Assembly: GCA_049698215.1 (NCBI GenBank)
Contig: JBAVXH010000315.1
Span: forward strand, 1 to 15,557
Source: PALSA-894 sp049698215
Lineage (GTDB): Bacteria > Pseudomonadota > Alphaproteobacteria > Rhizobiales > Xanthobacteraceae
DNA length: 15,557 bases
Reading direction: 5' to 3'
Every line of letters starts with the position of its first letter. The first letter of the stretch is position 1. Position numbers and translations under genes: made by a program. Positions 6,736 through 13,118 of this stretch are shown piece by piece. The notes below the pieces were generated by a model, which did no database searches, was not told the DNA's origin, and worked only from the letters and a program-made list of their open reading frames with translations.

Positions 6736-7086
6736 ATGTGGAAGTCTACCCTTGTCTCAATCATTGCCGTGGTGGCCGTGGTGGCGAGCGTCACCTCGGC
6801 ACAGGCTTGGTCCGAACAAAACTGCATGTCGATGTGCCGGCTCACGGCTGCGAGCGTCGCGGCTCCGAGCGGCAAGGCGCAAGCCTGCATCGCGCGAAAC
6901 AACTGCGCCAAATTGCGCGGGCGGAAGCACGAGGACGACGCGTATGTGCAGAGAGCGGTCGGGCGCTGGAAGGAACGGAACTATCTCGTCGGCTCGATGT
7001 ACCAGGGGAAGCTGGCGAGCGGGCGCACCTATCGTCACCGCAGAGGCGTGTGTCCAGCGCGCCGACATTCGTCCGGGGTTTGCTAA
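6736..7086 (+). CDS. Small secreted Cys-rich protein, unknown function
   Basis: A 116-residue protein with a clear signal peptide (about residues 1-24, hydrophobic core LVSIIAVVAVVASVTSAQA). The mature part has six cysteines: Cys30 and Cys34 (NCMSMCRLT), Cys51 and Cys57 (CIARNNC), and Cys106 and Cys116 near the C-terminus. The C-x3-C ... C-x5-C-x4-G spacing is like small conserved hypotheticals of Rhizobiales, probably periplasmic with disulfides. No catalytic domain is recognised. The ribosome binding site is weak (a G-rich run at 6724-6728). It converges on the araC-type gene with a 33-base gap. Confidence 0.65.
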   Translation: MWKSTLVSIIAVVAVVASVTSAQAWSEQNCMSMCRLTAASVAAPSGKAQACIARNNCAKLRGRKHEDDAYVQRAVGRWKERNYLVGSMYQGKLASGRTYRHRRGVCPARRHSSGVC

Positions 7087-7119
7087 CCGAAATCAAGCAA
7101 GCGGCAGCGGCCGCGCGCG

Positions 7120-7884
7120 TCAATGCTGCGTCAGCGCGCGCCACTTGCCGGGCGAAACGCCGTAGGCCTGCTTGAATTGCCGGGTCATGTGGCTCTGGTC
7201 GGCGAAGCCGCACGCCGCTGCGGCGTCGGCAAGCCGGACGTCGGCTGCGATCAGCCGCCGCGCGCGATCGAGCCGGCGCATGGTCGCGTAACGGTGCGGG
7301 CTGGTGCCGAGGCACTTTCGGAACTGGCGTGCCAGCTCAAAGCGCGAGAGGCCGGTCAACCGTTCCAGTGTCCCGGATAAGGGGAGATCGGAGACCTCGT
7401 CGAGATATTCACGCGCGACCCGCACGGCGCTCTCGGCCTTTGCAGGAGTGCGCTGAGCCGCCGGATCATGCGTAGCCATCGCGTCTGCTAGGCACGAGAC
7501 GAGGTCGTCGAACCGCAAATCATCGATCGGCGCATCGAATGCTTCGAGCGCGGCGCAGATCGCGCGATGCAGTTTCGACTCGCGCGTCACCGCTTCCCTG
7601 ACGAAAGGCAGGGCGCGCGATCCGAGCGCCTCGGAGACCAGGTGCGGCGCGACGTAGAGGATGCGATAGCCGAATCCTTTGTCCGTGCCGGCGCGGCCGT
7701 CGTGCATCTCGTCGGGATGGATGACGAAGGCGCAGCCCGTCTCGCTATGCAGCGTGGTGCCGCGATAGCCGAACGACTGAACGCCGCGCAGCGTGATCCC
7801 GATCGCGTAAGCGTCGTGGCGATGCGGCGCAAAGCGCATGGTGGAGAAGAAAGCCTCGGCGCGCTCGAACCCGGGCCGCGACAT
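7120..7884 (-). CDS. AraC-family transcriptional regulator
   Basis: About 254 residues from ATG 7884. The N-terminal part is a cupin-like ligand-sensing domain (RFAPHRHDAYAIGITLRGVQ, with His21 and His23). The C-terminal 100 residues form the AraC/XylS double helix-turn-helix; the second HTH is ADAAAACGFADQSHMTRQF followed by the family signature GVSPGKWR. This N-domain class usually senses small molecules such as amino acids. It is divergent from the LysE-type exporter, which suggests it controls that gene. A longer form from TTG 7950 (276 residues) has a good AGGA site but would leave only 23 bases before lysE, and its extra 22 residues look unlike coding sequence. The ATG form leaves 89 bases for a shared regulatory region. 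Confidence 0.85.
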   Translation of the reverse strand: MSRPGFERAEAFFSTMRFAPHRHDAYAIGITLRGVQSFGYRGTTLHSETGCAFVIHPDEMHDGRAGTDKGFGYRILYVAPHLVSEALGSRALPFVREAVTRESKLHRAICAALEAFDAPIDDLRFDDLVSCLADAMATHDPAAQRTPAKAESAVRVAREYLDEVSDLPLSGTLERLTGLSRFELARQFRKCLGTSPHRYATMRRLDRARRLIAADVRLADAAAACGFADQSHMTRQFKQAYGVSPGKWRALTQH

Positions 7885-7957
7885 GCCGCCGCGGACGCGG
7901 TCTTCCGCTCCGCACGATCGTTCAAGACCTTCTGCCGCCGCGCTGGTCAAATCGCGA

Positions 7958-7969
7958 TCCTCGCGAGGA
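7958..7969. promoter_or_regulatory. Palindrome between the araC-type and lysE-type genes
   Basis: TCCTCGCGAGGA is a perfect 12-base palindrome in the gap between the divergent regulator and exporter genes. Its right half gives the GAGGA ribosome binding site of the exporter gene (ATG 7974). Its left half, read on the minus strand, gives AGGA before the possible TTG start of the regulator. It may be an operator, or simply two ribosome binding sites meeting; the sequence alone does not decide. Confidence 0.35.
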
Positions 7970-7973
7970 CGAG

Positions 7974-8564
7974 ATGCTCGCCGAAAACCTTGCGGCCTTC
8001 GTTATAGCGGCGTTTGCGCTGACCGGCAGCCCCGGTCCGGCGACGCTGGGCCTCAGCGCGGCCGCGGCGGCGTTCGGGTTGCGGCGCAGCCTCATGCTGA
8101 TGACCGGCATCATCGTTGGCGTACTGCTCGTGTTTGCCGCAGCCGCCGCTGGCCTGACCGGGCTCATCCTGGCGCAGCCGCTGCTCGGTCCGCTCGTGAA
8201 GGCGGCGTCCGTCCTTTACATGCTGTGGCTCGCCTGGAGCATCGCGACCGCGCCGCCGCTCGCGGAGGGGGCGTCCGCCAACGCGCCAAGCTTCTGGGGC
8301 GGCATGTTCCTTGGGGTGGGCAATCCGAAGGCCTATGCGGTGATGGCGGCGCTCTCGTCCGGCTTCGCCCTGGCGCCGGCGCCCCTCGCGGACGCCTTGC
8401 TCAAGGCCGCCATCCTGCTCGCGGTCATGATCGTGGTCGATCTGGCCTGGCTGCTCGCCGGGTCCGCACTCGCCCGCTCGATGCGTGACCCGACCTGGTC
8501 GCGCGCGATCAATATCGTCTTCGCGGTTGCGCTGCTCGCCTCGGTGGCAGCGGGCCTGCTCTGA
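7974..8564 (+). CDS. LysE-family amino acid/metabolite exporter
   Basis: A 196-residue inner-membrane protein with about six hydrophobic segments. The N-terminal signature GSPGPATLGLSAAAAAFGLR (residues 18-37) and the later GNPKAYAVM (about 114-122) are hallmarks of the LysE/RhtB translocator family, which exports amino acids or related small metabolites using the proton gradient. Length is usual for the family. The substrate is unknown. ATG 7974 is preceded by GAGGA within the palindrome at 7958-7969. The neighbouring divergent AraC-type gene is the obvious candidate regulator. Confidence 0.88.
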   Translation: MLAENLAAFVIAAFALTGSPGPATLGLSAAAAAFGLRRSLMLMTGIIVGVLLVFAAAAAGLTGLILAQPLLGPLVKAASVLYMLWLAWSIATAPPLAEGASANAPSFWGGMFLGVGNPKAYAVMAALSSGFALAPAPLADALLKAAILLAVMIVVDLAWLLAGSALARSMRDPTWSRAINIVFAVALLASVAAGLL

Positions 8565-8620
8565 CCCTCGGGAACTTCGCTTGCGCCGAAACGTTCGTCC
8601 GGTGATCGCGGAGACCGGCC

Positions 8621-9523
8621 ATGAACGTGCATCAACGACCCGACAAGGCCGCCGAGAAAGCGACCAAAAAAGCCGAGACGACGAAGCAGCCGCCGCAGGA
8701 GCAGGATCATCAGCCGGGCCGCGAAAGCCAGATGCGCCCGAAGCCGGATTTCCGGCCGAAATATCCAGGCGTCGGCAAGCTCAAGGACAAGGTCGCGATC
8801 ATCACCGGCGGCGACTCGGGGATCGGCCGCGCGGTCGCGGTCCACATGGCGCACGAGGGTGCGGATGTGGCGATCCTCTATCTGGAAGAGGACGACGATG
8901 CGCATGAGACGCAGCGCCTCGTCGAAGCGGAGGGCAGCCGCGCGGTCCTCTTCAAGGGCGATGTCGGCGACGAGATGTTCTGCTGGGAATCGGTCGAACG
9001 CATTAACGAAGACTTCGGCCGCATCGACATTCTGGTGAACAACGCCGCCGAGCAGCACGAGGTGGACGATCCCGCAGACCTCGAAACCGAGCAGCTCGAG
9101 CGCACGTTCCGTACCAACGTGTTCAGCTTCTTCCACATGACGCGCGCCTGCCTGCAATACATGCAGGCGGGCGCCACCATCATCAACACGACGTCGATCA
9201 CCGCCTATCGCGGCCACAAGACCCTGATCGACTATTCGGCAACGAAGGGCGCGATCGTCTCGATGACGCGCTCGCTCTCGCAGGCGCTGGTGGACAAGGG
9301 CATTCGCGTGAACGCGGTTGCGCCCGGGCCGATCTGGACGCCGCTGATTCCAGCTTCGTTCGATGCAAAGAAAGTGGCCGAACACGGCGCCAGCGCTCCG
9401 ATGGAGCGAGCCGGCCAGCCGAACGAAGTCGCGCCCTGCTACGTGTTCCTCGCCAGCGAGGAGGCCTCCTACATTACCGGCCAGGTGCTGCACCCGAACG
9501 GCGGCAACGTGGTGAACGCGTAG
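8621..9523 (+). CDS. SDR-family oxidoreductase (stress-type, YdaD/YhdF-like)
   Basis: A 300-residue classical short-chain dehydrogenase/reductase. It begins with a hydrophilic, Lys/Gln-rich extension of about 55 residues, then the cofactor loop TGGDSGIG (62-69), NNAA at 140-143, and the catalytic Ser192, Tyr205 and Lys209 (DYSATKGA). The C-terminal PGPIWTPL and TGQVLHPNGG motifs complete the fold. The extended N-terminus containing PDFRPKYPG and the overall pattern match the group annotated as general stress protein 39 or glucose-1-dehydrogenase-like in bacteria; the true substrate is unknown. GGAG precedes the ATG. The stop codon TAG touches the second palindromic repeat, and a small hydrophilic protein gene follows. 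Confidence 0.9.
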   Translation: MNVHQRPDKAAEKATKKAETTKQPPQEQDHQPGRESQMRPKPDFRPKYPGVGKLKDKVAIITGGDSGIGRAVAVHMAHEGADVAILYLEEDDDAHETQRLVEAEGSRAVLFKGDVGDEMFCWESVERINEDFGRIDILVNNAAEQHEVDDPADLETEQLERTFRTNVFSFFHMTRACLQYMQAGATIINTTSITAYRGHKTLIDYSATKGAIVSMTRSLSQALVDKGIRVNAVAPGPIWTPLIPASFDAKKVAEHGASAPMERAGQPNEVAPCYVFLASEEASYITGQVLHPNGGNVVNA

Positions 9524-9569
9524 GCGTGATCCCGAAAAGTGGTTGCCGGTTTTCGGACAAGATCACGCC
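9523..9569. repeat. Rhizobiales-type intergenic palindromic repeat, copy 2
   Basis: The same element as at 2154-2202 but in the opposite orientation. Outer arms GGCGTGATC (9523-9531) and GATCACGCC (9561-9569) are exact inverse complements. Inner arms are CCGAAAA (9532-9538) and TTTTCGG (9550-9556). The core GTGGTTGCCGG corresponds to the reverse of the first copy's core. The first base is the last base of the SDR gene's TAG stop. The outer arms differ between copies (GCATGATC versus GCGTGATC) but stay complementary within each copy. Confidence 0.85.
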
Positions 9570-9586
9570 CAAACAAGGAGCGAGTC

Positions 9587-9772
9587 ATGGACCCGAAACG
9601 CAAATCGATCGAGGACGAGACCGCGGCCGATCCCGACAAGAACGCGCGGCTCGAAACCTACGAGCAGGAAGTCGAGCGTGCCTCGGTCGAGAGTGTCGCC
9701 GAGCATCCCGATGGCTCCGCACCGCCGCTGGAGCGCGTCGTCGATTCACACCCGAAGAAGCAGCGCAAGTAG
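9587..9772 (+). CDS. Small hydrophilic charged protein, unknown function
   Basis: A 61-residue, highly charged protein without hydrophobic stretches (MDPKRKSIEDETAADPDKNA at the start, SHPKKQRK at the end), probably unstructured or helical and cytosolic. ATG 9587 has an excellent AAGGAG site seven bases upstream, so it is very likely a real gene. A longer frame opening at GTG 9539 lies in the repeat and is not believed. It follows the stress-type SDR and may share its transcript. I do not recognise a family. Confidence 0.65.
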   Translation: MDPKRKSIEDETAADPDKNARLETYEQEVERASVESVAEHPDGSAPPLERVVDSHPKKQRK

Positions 9773-9805
9773 CGCCCTGCGGCTGGACCATGCCACTCTG
9801 GCGGC

Positions 9806-10306
9806 ATGGATCTGTTGAAGGGCCGGCTTGCGCCAAAGTCGTTCGCGCTCGGCGTTTTCGGCGTTTGGATCGCTGGCATGGCGAGCCAGCTTCTGTTGAC
9901 CGGCGATATCATCACGCGCGGCGGCCTCTGGCCATTTATCATTGCGCAGGTGGCGCTGGTCGCGATCTGGCTGGTGTTGCATATCCGCCGGCTGCGCGAT
10001 GCCGGCCAAGGGCCCACCGCCGCGATCGGCATCGCGATCATCTATGTGCTGGCGATCGGCCTGTTGTTGATGCTGGTCGCGTTCTTCACCCACCCGGATT
10101 CCGTCGCCCCGCGCGGCGGCGACAGCCCGGCGAGCAATGCCGTGATCGGCACGCTGCTCGTGGTCTTTCTGTTCAACATCATGTTTACGCCGGATTTCGG
10201 GGTCTTCAGCACGATCCTGAAAGGCCTGATCCTGATCGCGTTCATGCCGGCCGCGATCTCGCTGATCTTCTCGGTGCGGACCGGCATGCGGAAGCGCGTG
10301 CCGTGA
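9806..10306 (+). CDS. DUF805-like membrane protein
   Basis: A 166-residue inner-membrane protein with about four spans (approximately residues 12-32, 40-58, 72-93 and 112-158 as two spans). The segment LHIRRLRDAGQGP after the second span matches the conserved H-x-RRLxDxG motif of the DUF805 family of small membrane proteins, whose function is unknown. It is the first gene of a tight cluster: its TGA stop overlaps the GTG start of the cyclotransferase-like gene (GTGA). No strong ribosome binding site is seen before ATG 9806. Confidence 0.7.
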   Translation: MDLLKGRLAPKSFALGVFGVWIAGMASQLLLTGDIITRGGLWPFIIAQVALVAIWLVLHIRRLRDAGQGPTAAIGIAIIYVLAIGLLLMLVAFFTHPDSVAPRGGDSPASNAVIGTLLVVFLFNIMFTPDFGVFSTILKGLILIAFMPAAISLIFSVRTGMRKRVP

Positions 10307-10761
10307 CGCTCTATTTCGCCTATGGCGCCAATATGGAGCGCGCCGCGATGGGGAAGCGCTGCCCTACGGCGCAACCGCTCGGTCCAGCGCTCCTGCGCGG
10401 CTGGCGCTATGTGATCGCGCAGGGCTACGGCTCGGTCGCGCCGGCACGAGGTGGCGGCGTCTTCGGCGTGTTGTGGCGGCTCACGCCGCGCGACCTTGCC
10501 GCGCTGAATGCGTTTGAAAGTCTCGACAGCGGGCTTTACCGCCGCACGATGCTGACCGTGGAAACCGGCGGTGAGCGGGTGAGGGCGGTTGTGTATGTCG
10601 GCGAGCAACGCGGCAGGCGCCGGCCGATGCCAGGCTATCAGGAGCGTGTCGTAGCCGCTGCCGCGGACTGGAAACTGCCAGCGCGCTATGTTGCCGAGCT
10701 TGCGCGGCTTGCGCCTGCCTACCGGGCGGGGCGTCCAGCCGAGACCGGAGAGATCGGATGA
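10303..10761 (+). CDS. Gamma-glutamylcyclotransferase-family protein
   Basis: About 152 residues starting at GTG 10303. The N-terminal YFAYGANM (residues 4-11) is the substrate-binding loop of the AIG2/GGCT fold. GVFGVLWRLTPRDLAALNAFES places the expected catalytic glutamate at Glu72, followed by LYRR, a typical pattern. Family members release 5-oxoproline from gamma-glutamyl peptides, from glutathione or from gamma-glutamylamines; which one cannot be told. The cluster context favours a start at the GTGA overlap with the DUF805 gene. A much longer in-frame open stretch reaching back to 9526 runs through two other genes and is not coding. The stop overlaps the acylphosphatase start as ATGA. 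Confidence 0.82.
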   Translation: MTLYFAYGANMERAAMGKRCPTAQPLGPALLRGWRYVIAQGYGSVAPARGGGVFGVLWRLTPRDLAALNAFESLDSGLYRRTMLTVETGGERVRAVVYVGEQRGRRRPMPGYQERVVAAAADWKLPARYVAELARLAPAYRAGRPAETGEIG

Positions 10762-11051
10762 TCGTGCGGCATGTGGTTGTCCACGGCCGCGTTCAGGGCG
10801 TCGGCTTCCGCGCCTTCGTCGAGGACACGGCAGAGCGCCTCGGCCTCGAAGGCTGGGTGCGCAACCGCCGCGACACAACGGTGGAGGCGGTGTTCGCAGG
10901 CCCGGAGCAATCCGTTACCGCAGCGTTGGAAGGCTGCCGGGCTGGGCCACGCCACGGCCATGTTGATAGGATTGACGTAGCGGCCGCCGGTTCGGAGCTG
11001 TTGAGCCAGCGCCGTCCGGGCGAGCGCTTCTCGGTCTTGGCGACGACATGA
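10758..11051 (+). CDS. acyP: Acylphosphatase
   Basis: A 97-residue acylphosphatase, the usual length. The active-site loop GRVQGVGFR (10-18) supplies catalytic Arg18, and GWVRNRRD supplies Asn36. Both essential residues are present. The enzyme hydrolyses carboxyl-phosphate bonds in small acyl phosphates in the cytosol. The ATG overlaps the cyclotransferase stop and the TGA overlaps the next start, both as ATGA, so translation is probably coupled along this cluster. Confidence 0.92.
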   Translation: MIVRHVVVHGRVQGVGFRAFVEDTAERLGLEGWVRNRRDTTVEAVFAGPEQSVTAALEGCRAGPRHGHVDRIDVAAAGSELLSQRRPGERFSVLATT

Positions 11052-11332
11052 AAAACGCACTCACCGCCGCTGCGCTTCTGGTGTGCCTGTCGCTCGCTGC
11101 TTCACAGGATTCGAGCGTCCGTGACGCCATGGCGGCGGAGCTTTCAATCCCGCCACGCGGAGAGGTGTCGATCCAGGGCTACGGCGACAAGAACAAGACC
11201 TGTCAGGAATGGACCGACGGGTGCCGCACGTGCACGCGCCCGGAAAGCGGAGACCCGGCCTGCTCGAACCCCGGCATTGCGTGCCAGCCGAAAGCGATCA
11301 GCTGCACCAAGCGCGCTGAGGAGAAGAAGTAG
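11048..11332 (+). CDS. Small secreted six-cysteine protein, unknown function
   Basis: A 94-residue protein with an N-terminal signal sequence (about residues 1-19, ALTAAALLVCLSLAAS). The mature part holds six cysteines (Cys52, 59, 62, 72, 79, 86) in a compact region containing YGDKNKTCQEWTDGCRTC. Six cysteines could make three disulfides in the periplasm. The signal-region Cys13 does not fit a lipobox. I know this only as a Bradyrhizobium-type conserved hypothetical pattern. Its start overlaps the acylphosphatase stop (ATGA). Its TAG stop directly abuts the lipB stop on the other strand. An internal ATG at residue 28 is possible but would lose the signal peptide. Confidence 0.65.
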   Translation: MKNALTAAALLVCLSLAASQDSSVRDAMAAELSIPPRGEVSIQGYGDKNKTCQEWTDGCRTCTRPESGDPACSNPGIACQPKAISCTKRAEEKK

Positions 11333-12052
11333 CTACGCCGTGATTGCGTCCGCGTCCTCGGTCGCCCCGAACAGCGCCTCGAATTCCTTCCGCAGTATCA
11401 TGTCGACGTCCGGCATCGTCACCGTGTGCCCGAGATCGACCAGGCTGGTCACGCCGTAGCGCGTATCCGCGACGCCGCACGGCACGATCCCGGAGAAGTG
11501 CGACAGGTCCGGTTCGACGTTCAGCGCGATACCATGGAGGCTCACCCAGCGTTTGAGGCGGATGCCGATGGCGGCGATCTTGTCCTCGTGCCCCGCGCCC
11601 TTGTCGGGACGAACGACCCAAACGCCGACGCGCTCCTCCCTCCGCCCCCCACCCACGTTGAAAGCCGCAAGCGTGCGGATCAGCCATTCCTCCAGCGTCG
11701 CGACGTAGCGGCGCACGTCCGGCTCGCGGTGCTTCAGGTTGAGCATCAGGTAGACCACGCGCTGTCCGGGCCCGTGATAGGTGAACTCACCGCCGCGTCC
11801 GGTCTCGTGAACAGGAAAGCGCGCCTCGACCAGGTCTCGCGCCTGCGCGCTGGTGCCGGCAGTGTAGAGCGGCGGATGCTCGAGCAGCCAGACCAGCTCG
11901 CGCTCCTCGCCTTGCGCGATCGAAGCCGCGCGCGCCTCCATGACGGCGAGCGCCTCCTCGTAGGGCACTTGTCGCTCGCTCAGGCGCCATTCGGCCGGCG
12001 CAAGCCCTTGCCCCGGGAGGCCAAATTCGAGCTGGTCACGGACGTTAACCAC
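11333..12052 (-). CDS. lipB: Lipoyl(octanoyl) transferase LipB
   Basis: A 239-residue octanoyltransferase that moves octanoate from acyl-carrier protein to lipoyl domains, the first step of lipoate synthesis. Visible motifs: LLEHPPLYTAGTSA, GRGGEFTYHGPGQ (85-97) and the acyl-enzyme Cys192 in SGIVPCGV, with conserved Lys158 in DKIAAIGIRLKRWVSLHG. The start is GTG 12052, directly preceded in frame by a stop codon, so nothing longer is possible. No strong ribosome binding site is visible. The start codon lies inside the CtrA-like box, and the gene is divergent from the FliN-family gene. Confidence 0.95.
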   Translation of the reverse strand: MVNVRDQLEFGLPGQGLAPAEWRLSERQVPYEEALAVMEARAASIAQGEERELVWLLEHPPLYTAGTSAQARDLVEARFPVHETGRGGEFTYHGPGQRVVYLMLNLKHREPDVRRYVATLEEWLIRTLAAFNVGGGRREERVGVWVVRPDKGAGHEDKIAAIGIRLKRWVSLHGIALNVEPDLSHFSGIVPCGVADTRYGVTSLVDLGHTVTMPDVDMILRKEFEALFGATEDADAITA

Positions 12053-12060
12053 CTACTAAC
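12045..12060. promoter_or_regulatory. CtrA-like binding box (TTAA-N7-CTAAC)
   Basis: TTAACCACCTACTAAC fits the alphaproteobacterial CtrA consensus TTAA-N7-TTAAC with one mismatch in the second half. It lies 47 bases before the FliN-family start, where CtrA control of a flagellar gene would make sense, and it covers the lipB GTG start. The call rests on motif match and context only. Confidence 0.45.
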
Positions 12061-12106
12061 CATACCATGGTGACGTGGGGCGTGCGGGCGTTTCGCCCAA
12101 GGGGAT

Positions 12107-12358
12107 GTGTCACTGGTGGCGACGCTCGACAAGGTCTCGCTCGACATCGCGGTCGTGCTCGGCGCGACCTCCATGCCGATCCACCAGGCGCTGCGGCTCG
12201 GCCGTGGCGCGATCATCGAGCTCGATGCCTCGGAGGAGGACGAGGTGCAGATCCTCGCCAACAACTTCCCCGTCGCGAAAGGCACGGTCGTGGTCAACGG
12301 CAACCGCATCGCGGTCGAGGTCAAGGAAATGCTGCCGCGCGCGCCCGACCAGCGCTGA
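12107..12358 (+). CDS. fliN: FliN-family flagellar motor switch protein (SpoA domain)
   Basis: An 83-residue protein that is almost entirely one SpoA/FliN C-terminal domain: ATSMPIHQALRLGRGAIIEL (20-39), then EEDEVQILANNFPVAKGTVV (43-62) and IAVEVKEMLPRAP. FliN forms the C-ring of the flagellar motor with FliM and FliG. Length fits a minimal FliN. GTG 12107 follows AAGGGG at rather short spacing; GTG 12116 is an alternative. No other flagellar gene is in the window, so it may be a second, orphan FliN-like copy rather than the main fliN. The symbol is therefore tentative. Confidence 0.78.
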   Translation: MSLVATLDKVSLDIAVVLGATSMPIHQALRLGRGAIIELDASEEDEVQILANNFPVAKGTVVVNGNRIAVEVKEMLPRAPDQR

Positions 12359-12380
12359 TTTTAGGGCGTTTGGCCCGCTC

Positions 12381-12409
12381 TTGTCCCCCCCGGGCCGATT
12401 TGTTACATG
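12381..12409 (+). promoter_or_regulatory. Possible tRNA-Leu promoter
   Basis: TTGTCC (12381-12386), a 17-base spacer and TACATG (12404-12409) resemble a -35/-10 pair, about 42 bases before the mature tRNA. The -10 match is only moderate, so this is a weak prediction. Confidence 0.3.
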
Positions 12410-12451
12410 CGCCTCGCCAAACGCCGGCTTGCCCGGCATTCCTCTTCACAT

Positions 12452-12536
12452 GCGGTCGTGGCGGAATTGGTAGACGCACTAGCTTGAGGTGCTAGCGGGG
12501 CAACCCGTGGAGGTTCGAGTCCTCTCGACCGCACCA
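12452..12536 (+). tRNA. tRNA-Leu (anticodon GAG)
   Basis: A complete 85-base class II tRNA including an encoded CCA. The acceptor arm GCGGTCG (12452-12458) pairs with CGACCGC (12526-12532). The D arm contains GGCGGAATTGGTAGACGCA. The anticodon stem CTAGC/GCTAG encloses a loop with GAG at 12486-12488, reading CUC and CUU leucine codons. The long variable arm GCGGGGCAACCCGT and the T arm GGTTCGAGTCC are typical of tRNA-Leu. It stands alone, about 93 bases after the FliN-family gene. Confidence 0.97.
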
Positions 12537-12609
12537 GTCCCTGATCATCCTGCTGAGCGGTCCTCGCGCCGCTGGTACGGAGCATGCAGTAACGGAACAG
12601 GCCTTCGCG

Positions 12610-12635
12610 AGAATCGTTGACCTGACGATTCTTTT
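12610..12635 (+). terminator. Hairpin with short T-run, terminator or leader structure
   Basis: AGAATCGT (12610-12617), a seven-base loop and ACGATTCT (12625-12632) form an 8-base-pair stem running into TTTT. It lies 73 bases after the tRNA and directly before the GGAGGAGG ribosome binding site of the next gene. It may end the tRNA transcript or shape the leader of the downstream mRNA. The stem is AT-rich for this genome, so terminator strength is uncertain. Confidence 0.4.
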
Positions 12636-12649
12636 GGAGGAGGCCCCCG

Positions 12650-13042
12650 ATGCGTATTCGTACCCCCGCGCTGGCGACCGTGTTTGTCGCATTGTCGACA
12701 TTTGCGCTGGCACAAGGCGGCACGAGCGGTAGTTCAAGCGGGACCGCGACCCCGAGCGGCAGTGTCGGCAGCACCGCTCCGGGCGGCGCCGCTCCCGGCC
12801 AGCCCGGCAATCCGTCAGGCGTCGGCGTTCCGGGTGGCCCGGGCCCGGGCAACACCACGACGACACCGAACTTCGGCACCGGCGTCGGCAATGCCGGCGT
12901 CCCGCAGACGACCGGCACGATCGGCTCCGGCACCAGCGGGAGCGGTTCGCCGGGCACGACCGGCAGCATCGGGACGGGCTCCGGCTCGGCGACAGGGACG
13001 AGCTTCGGCACCCCGAGCATCATGGTGCCCGAGCGCCGCTAG
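12650..13042 (+). CDS. Gly/Ser/Thr-rich secreted low-complexity protein
   Basis: A 130-residue protein with a signal peptide (1-21, ending STFALA before QGG). The mature chain is about 110 residues of Gly, Ser, Thr, Pro and Ala with irregular repeats such as GSGTSGSGSPGTTGSIGTGS. It has no cysteine and no recognised domain, and ends FGTPSIMVPERR. A very strong GGAGGAGG site before ATG 12650 supports translation. Export to the periplasm or surface is likely; the function is unknown. The GC-rich repeat character means frames on the opposite strand also stay open, but those lack start signals. Confidence 0.65.
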   Translation: MRIRTPALATVFVALSTFALAQGGTSGSSSGTATPSGSVGSTAPGGAAPGQPGNPSGVGVPGGPGPGNTTTTPNFGTGVGNAGVPQTTGTIGSGTSGSGSPGTTGSIGTGSGSATGTSFGTPSIMVPERR

Positions 13043-13118
13043 GTGCGCCGTTCTGACCAACCGCTGGTCCCAATCGGGGCACACAATAGGGCACGCTAAT
13101 TTTCGGGAAAGCATAGCG

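Noticed and set aside
8333..9493. 386-codon minus-strand open frame antisense to the SDR gene
   Set aside because: Shadow of a gene with clear Ser/Tyr/Lys catalytic residues on the plus strand.
9526..10761. 411-codon frame that begins in the palindromic repeat and ends with the cyclotransferase
   Set aside because: Only the last 152 codons look like protein; the front runs through the 61-residue gene and the DUF805 gene in a wrong frame and starts with repeat-derived MIPKSG.
12067..12495. Plus-strand open frame starting ATG 12067 and running into the tRNA
   Set aside because: Overlaps the FliN-family gene out of frame and the tRNA-Leu; no motif.
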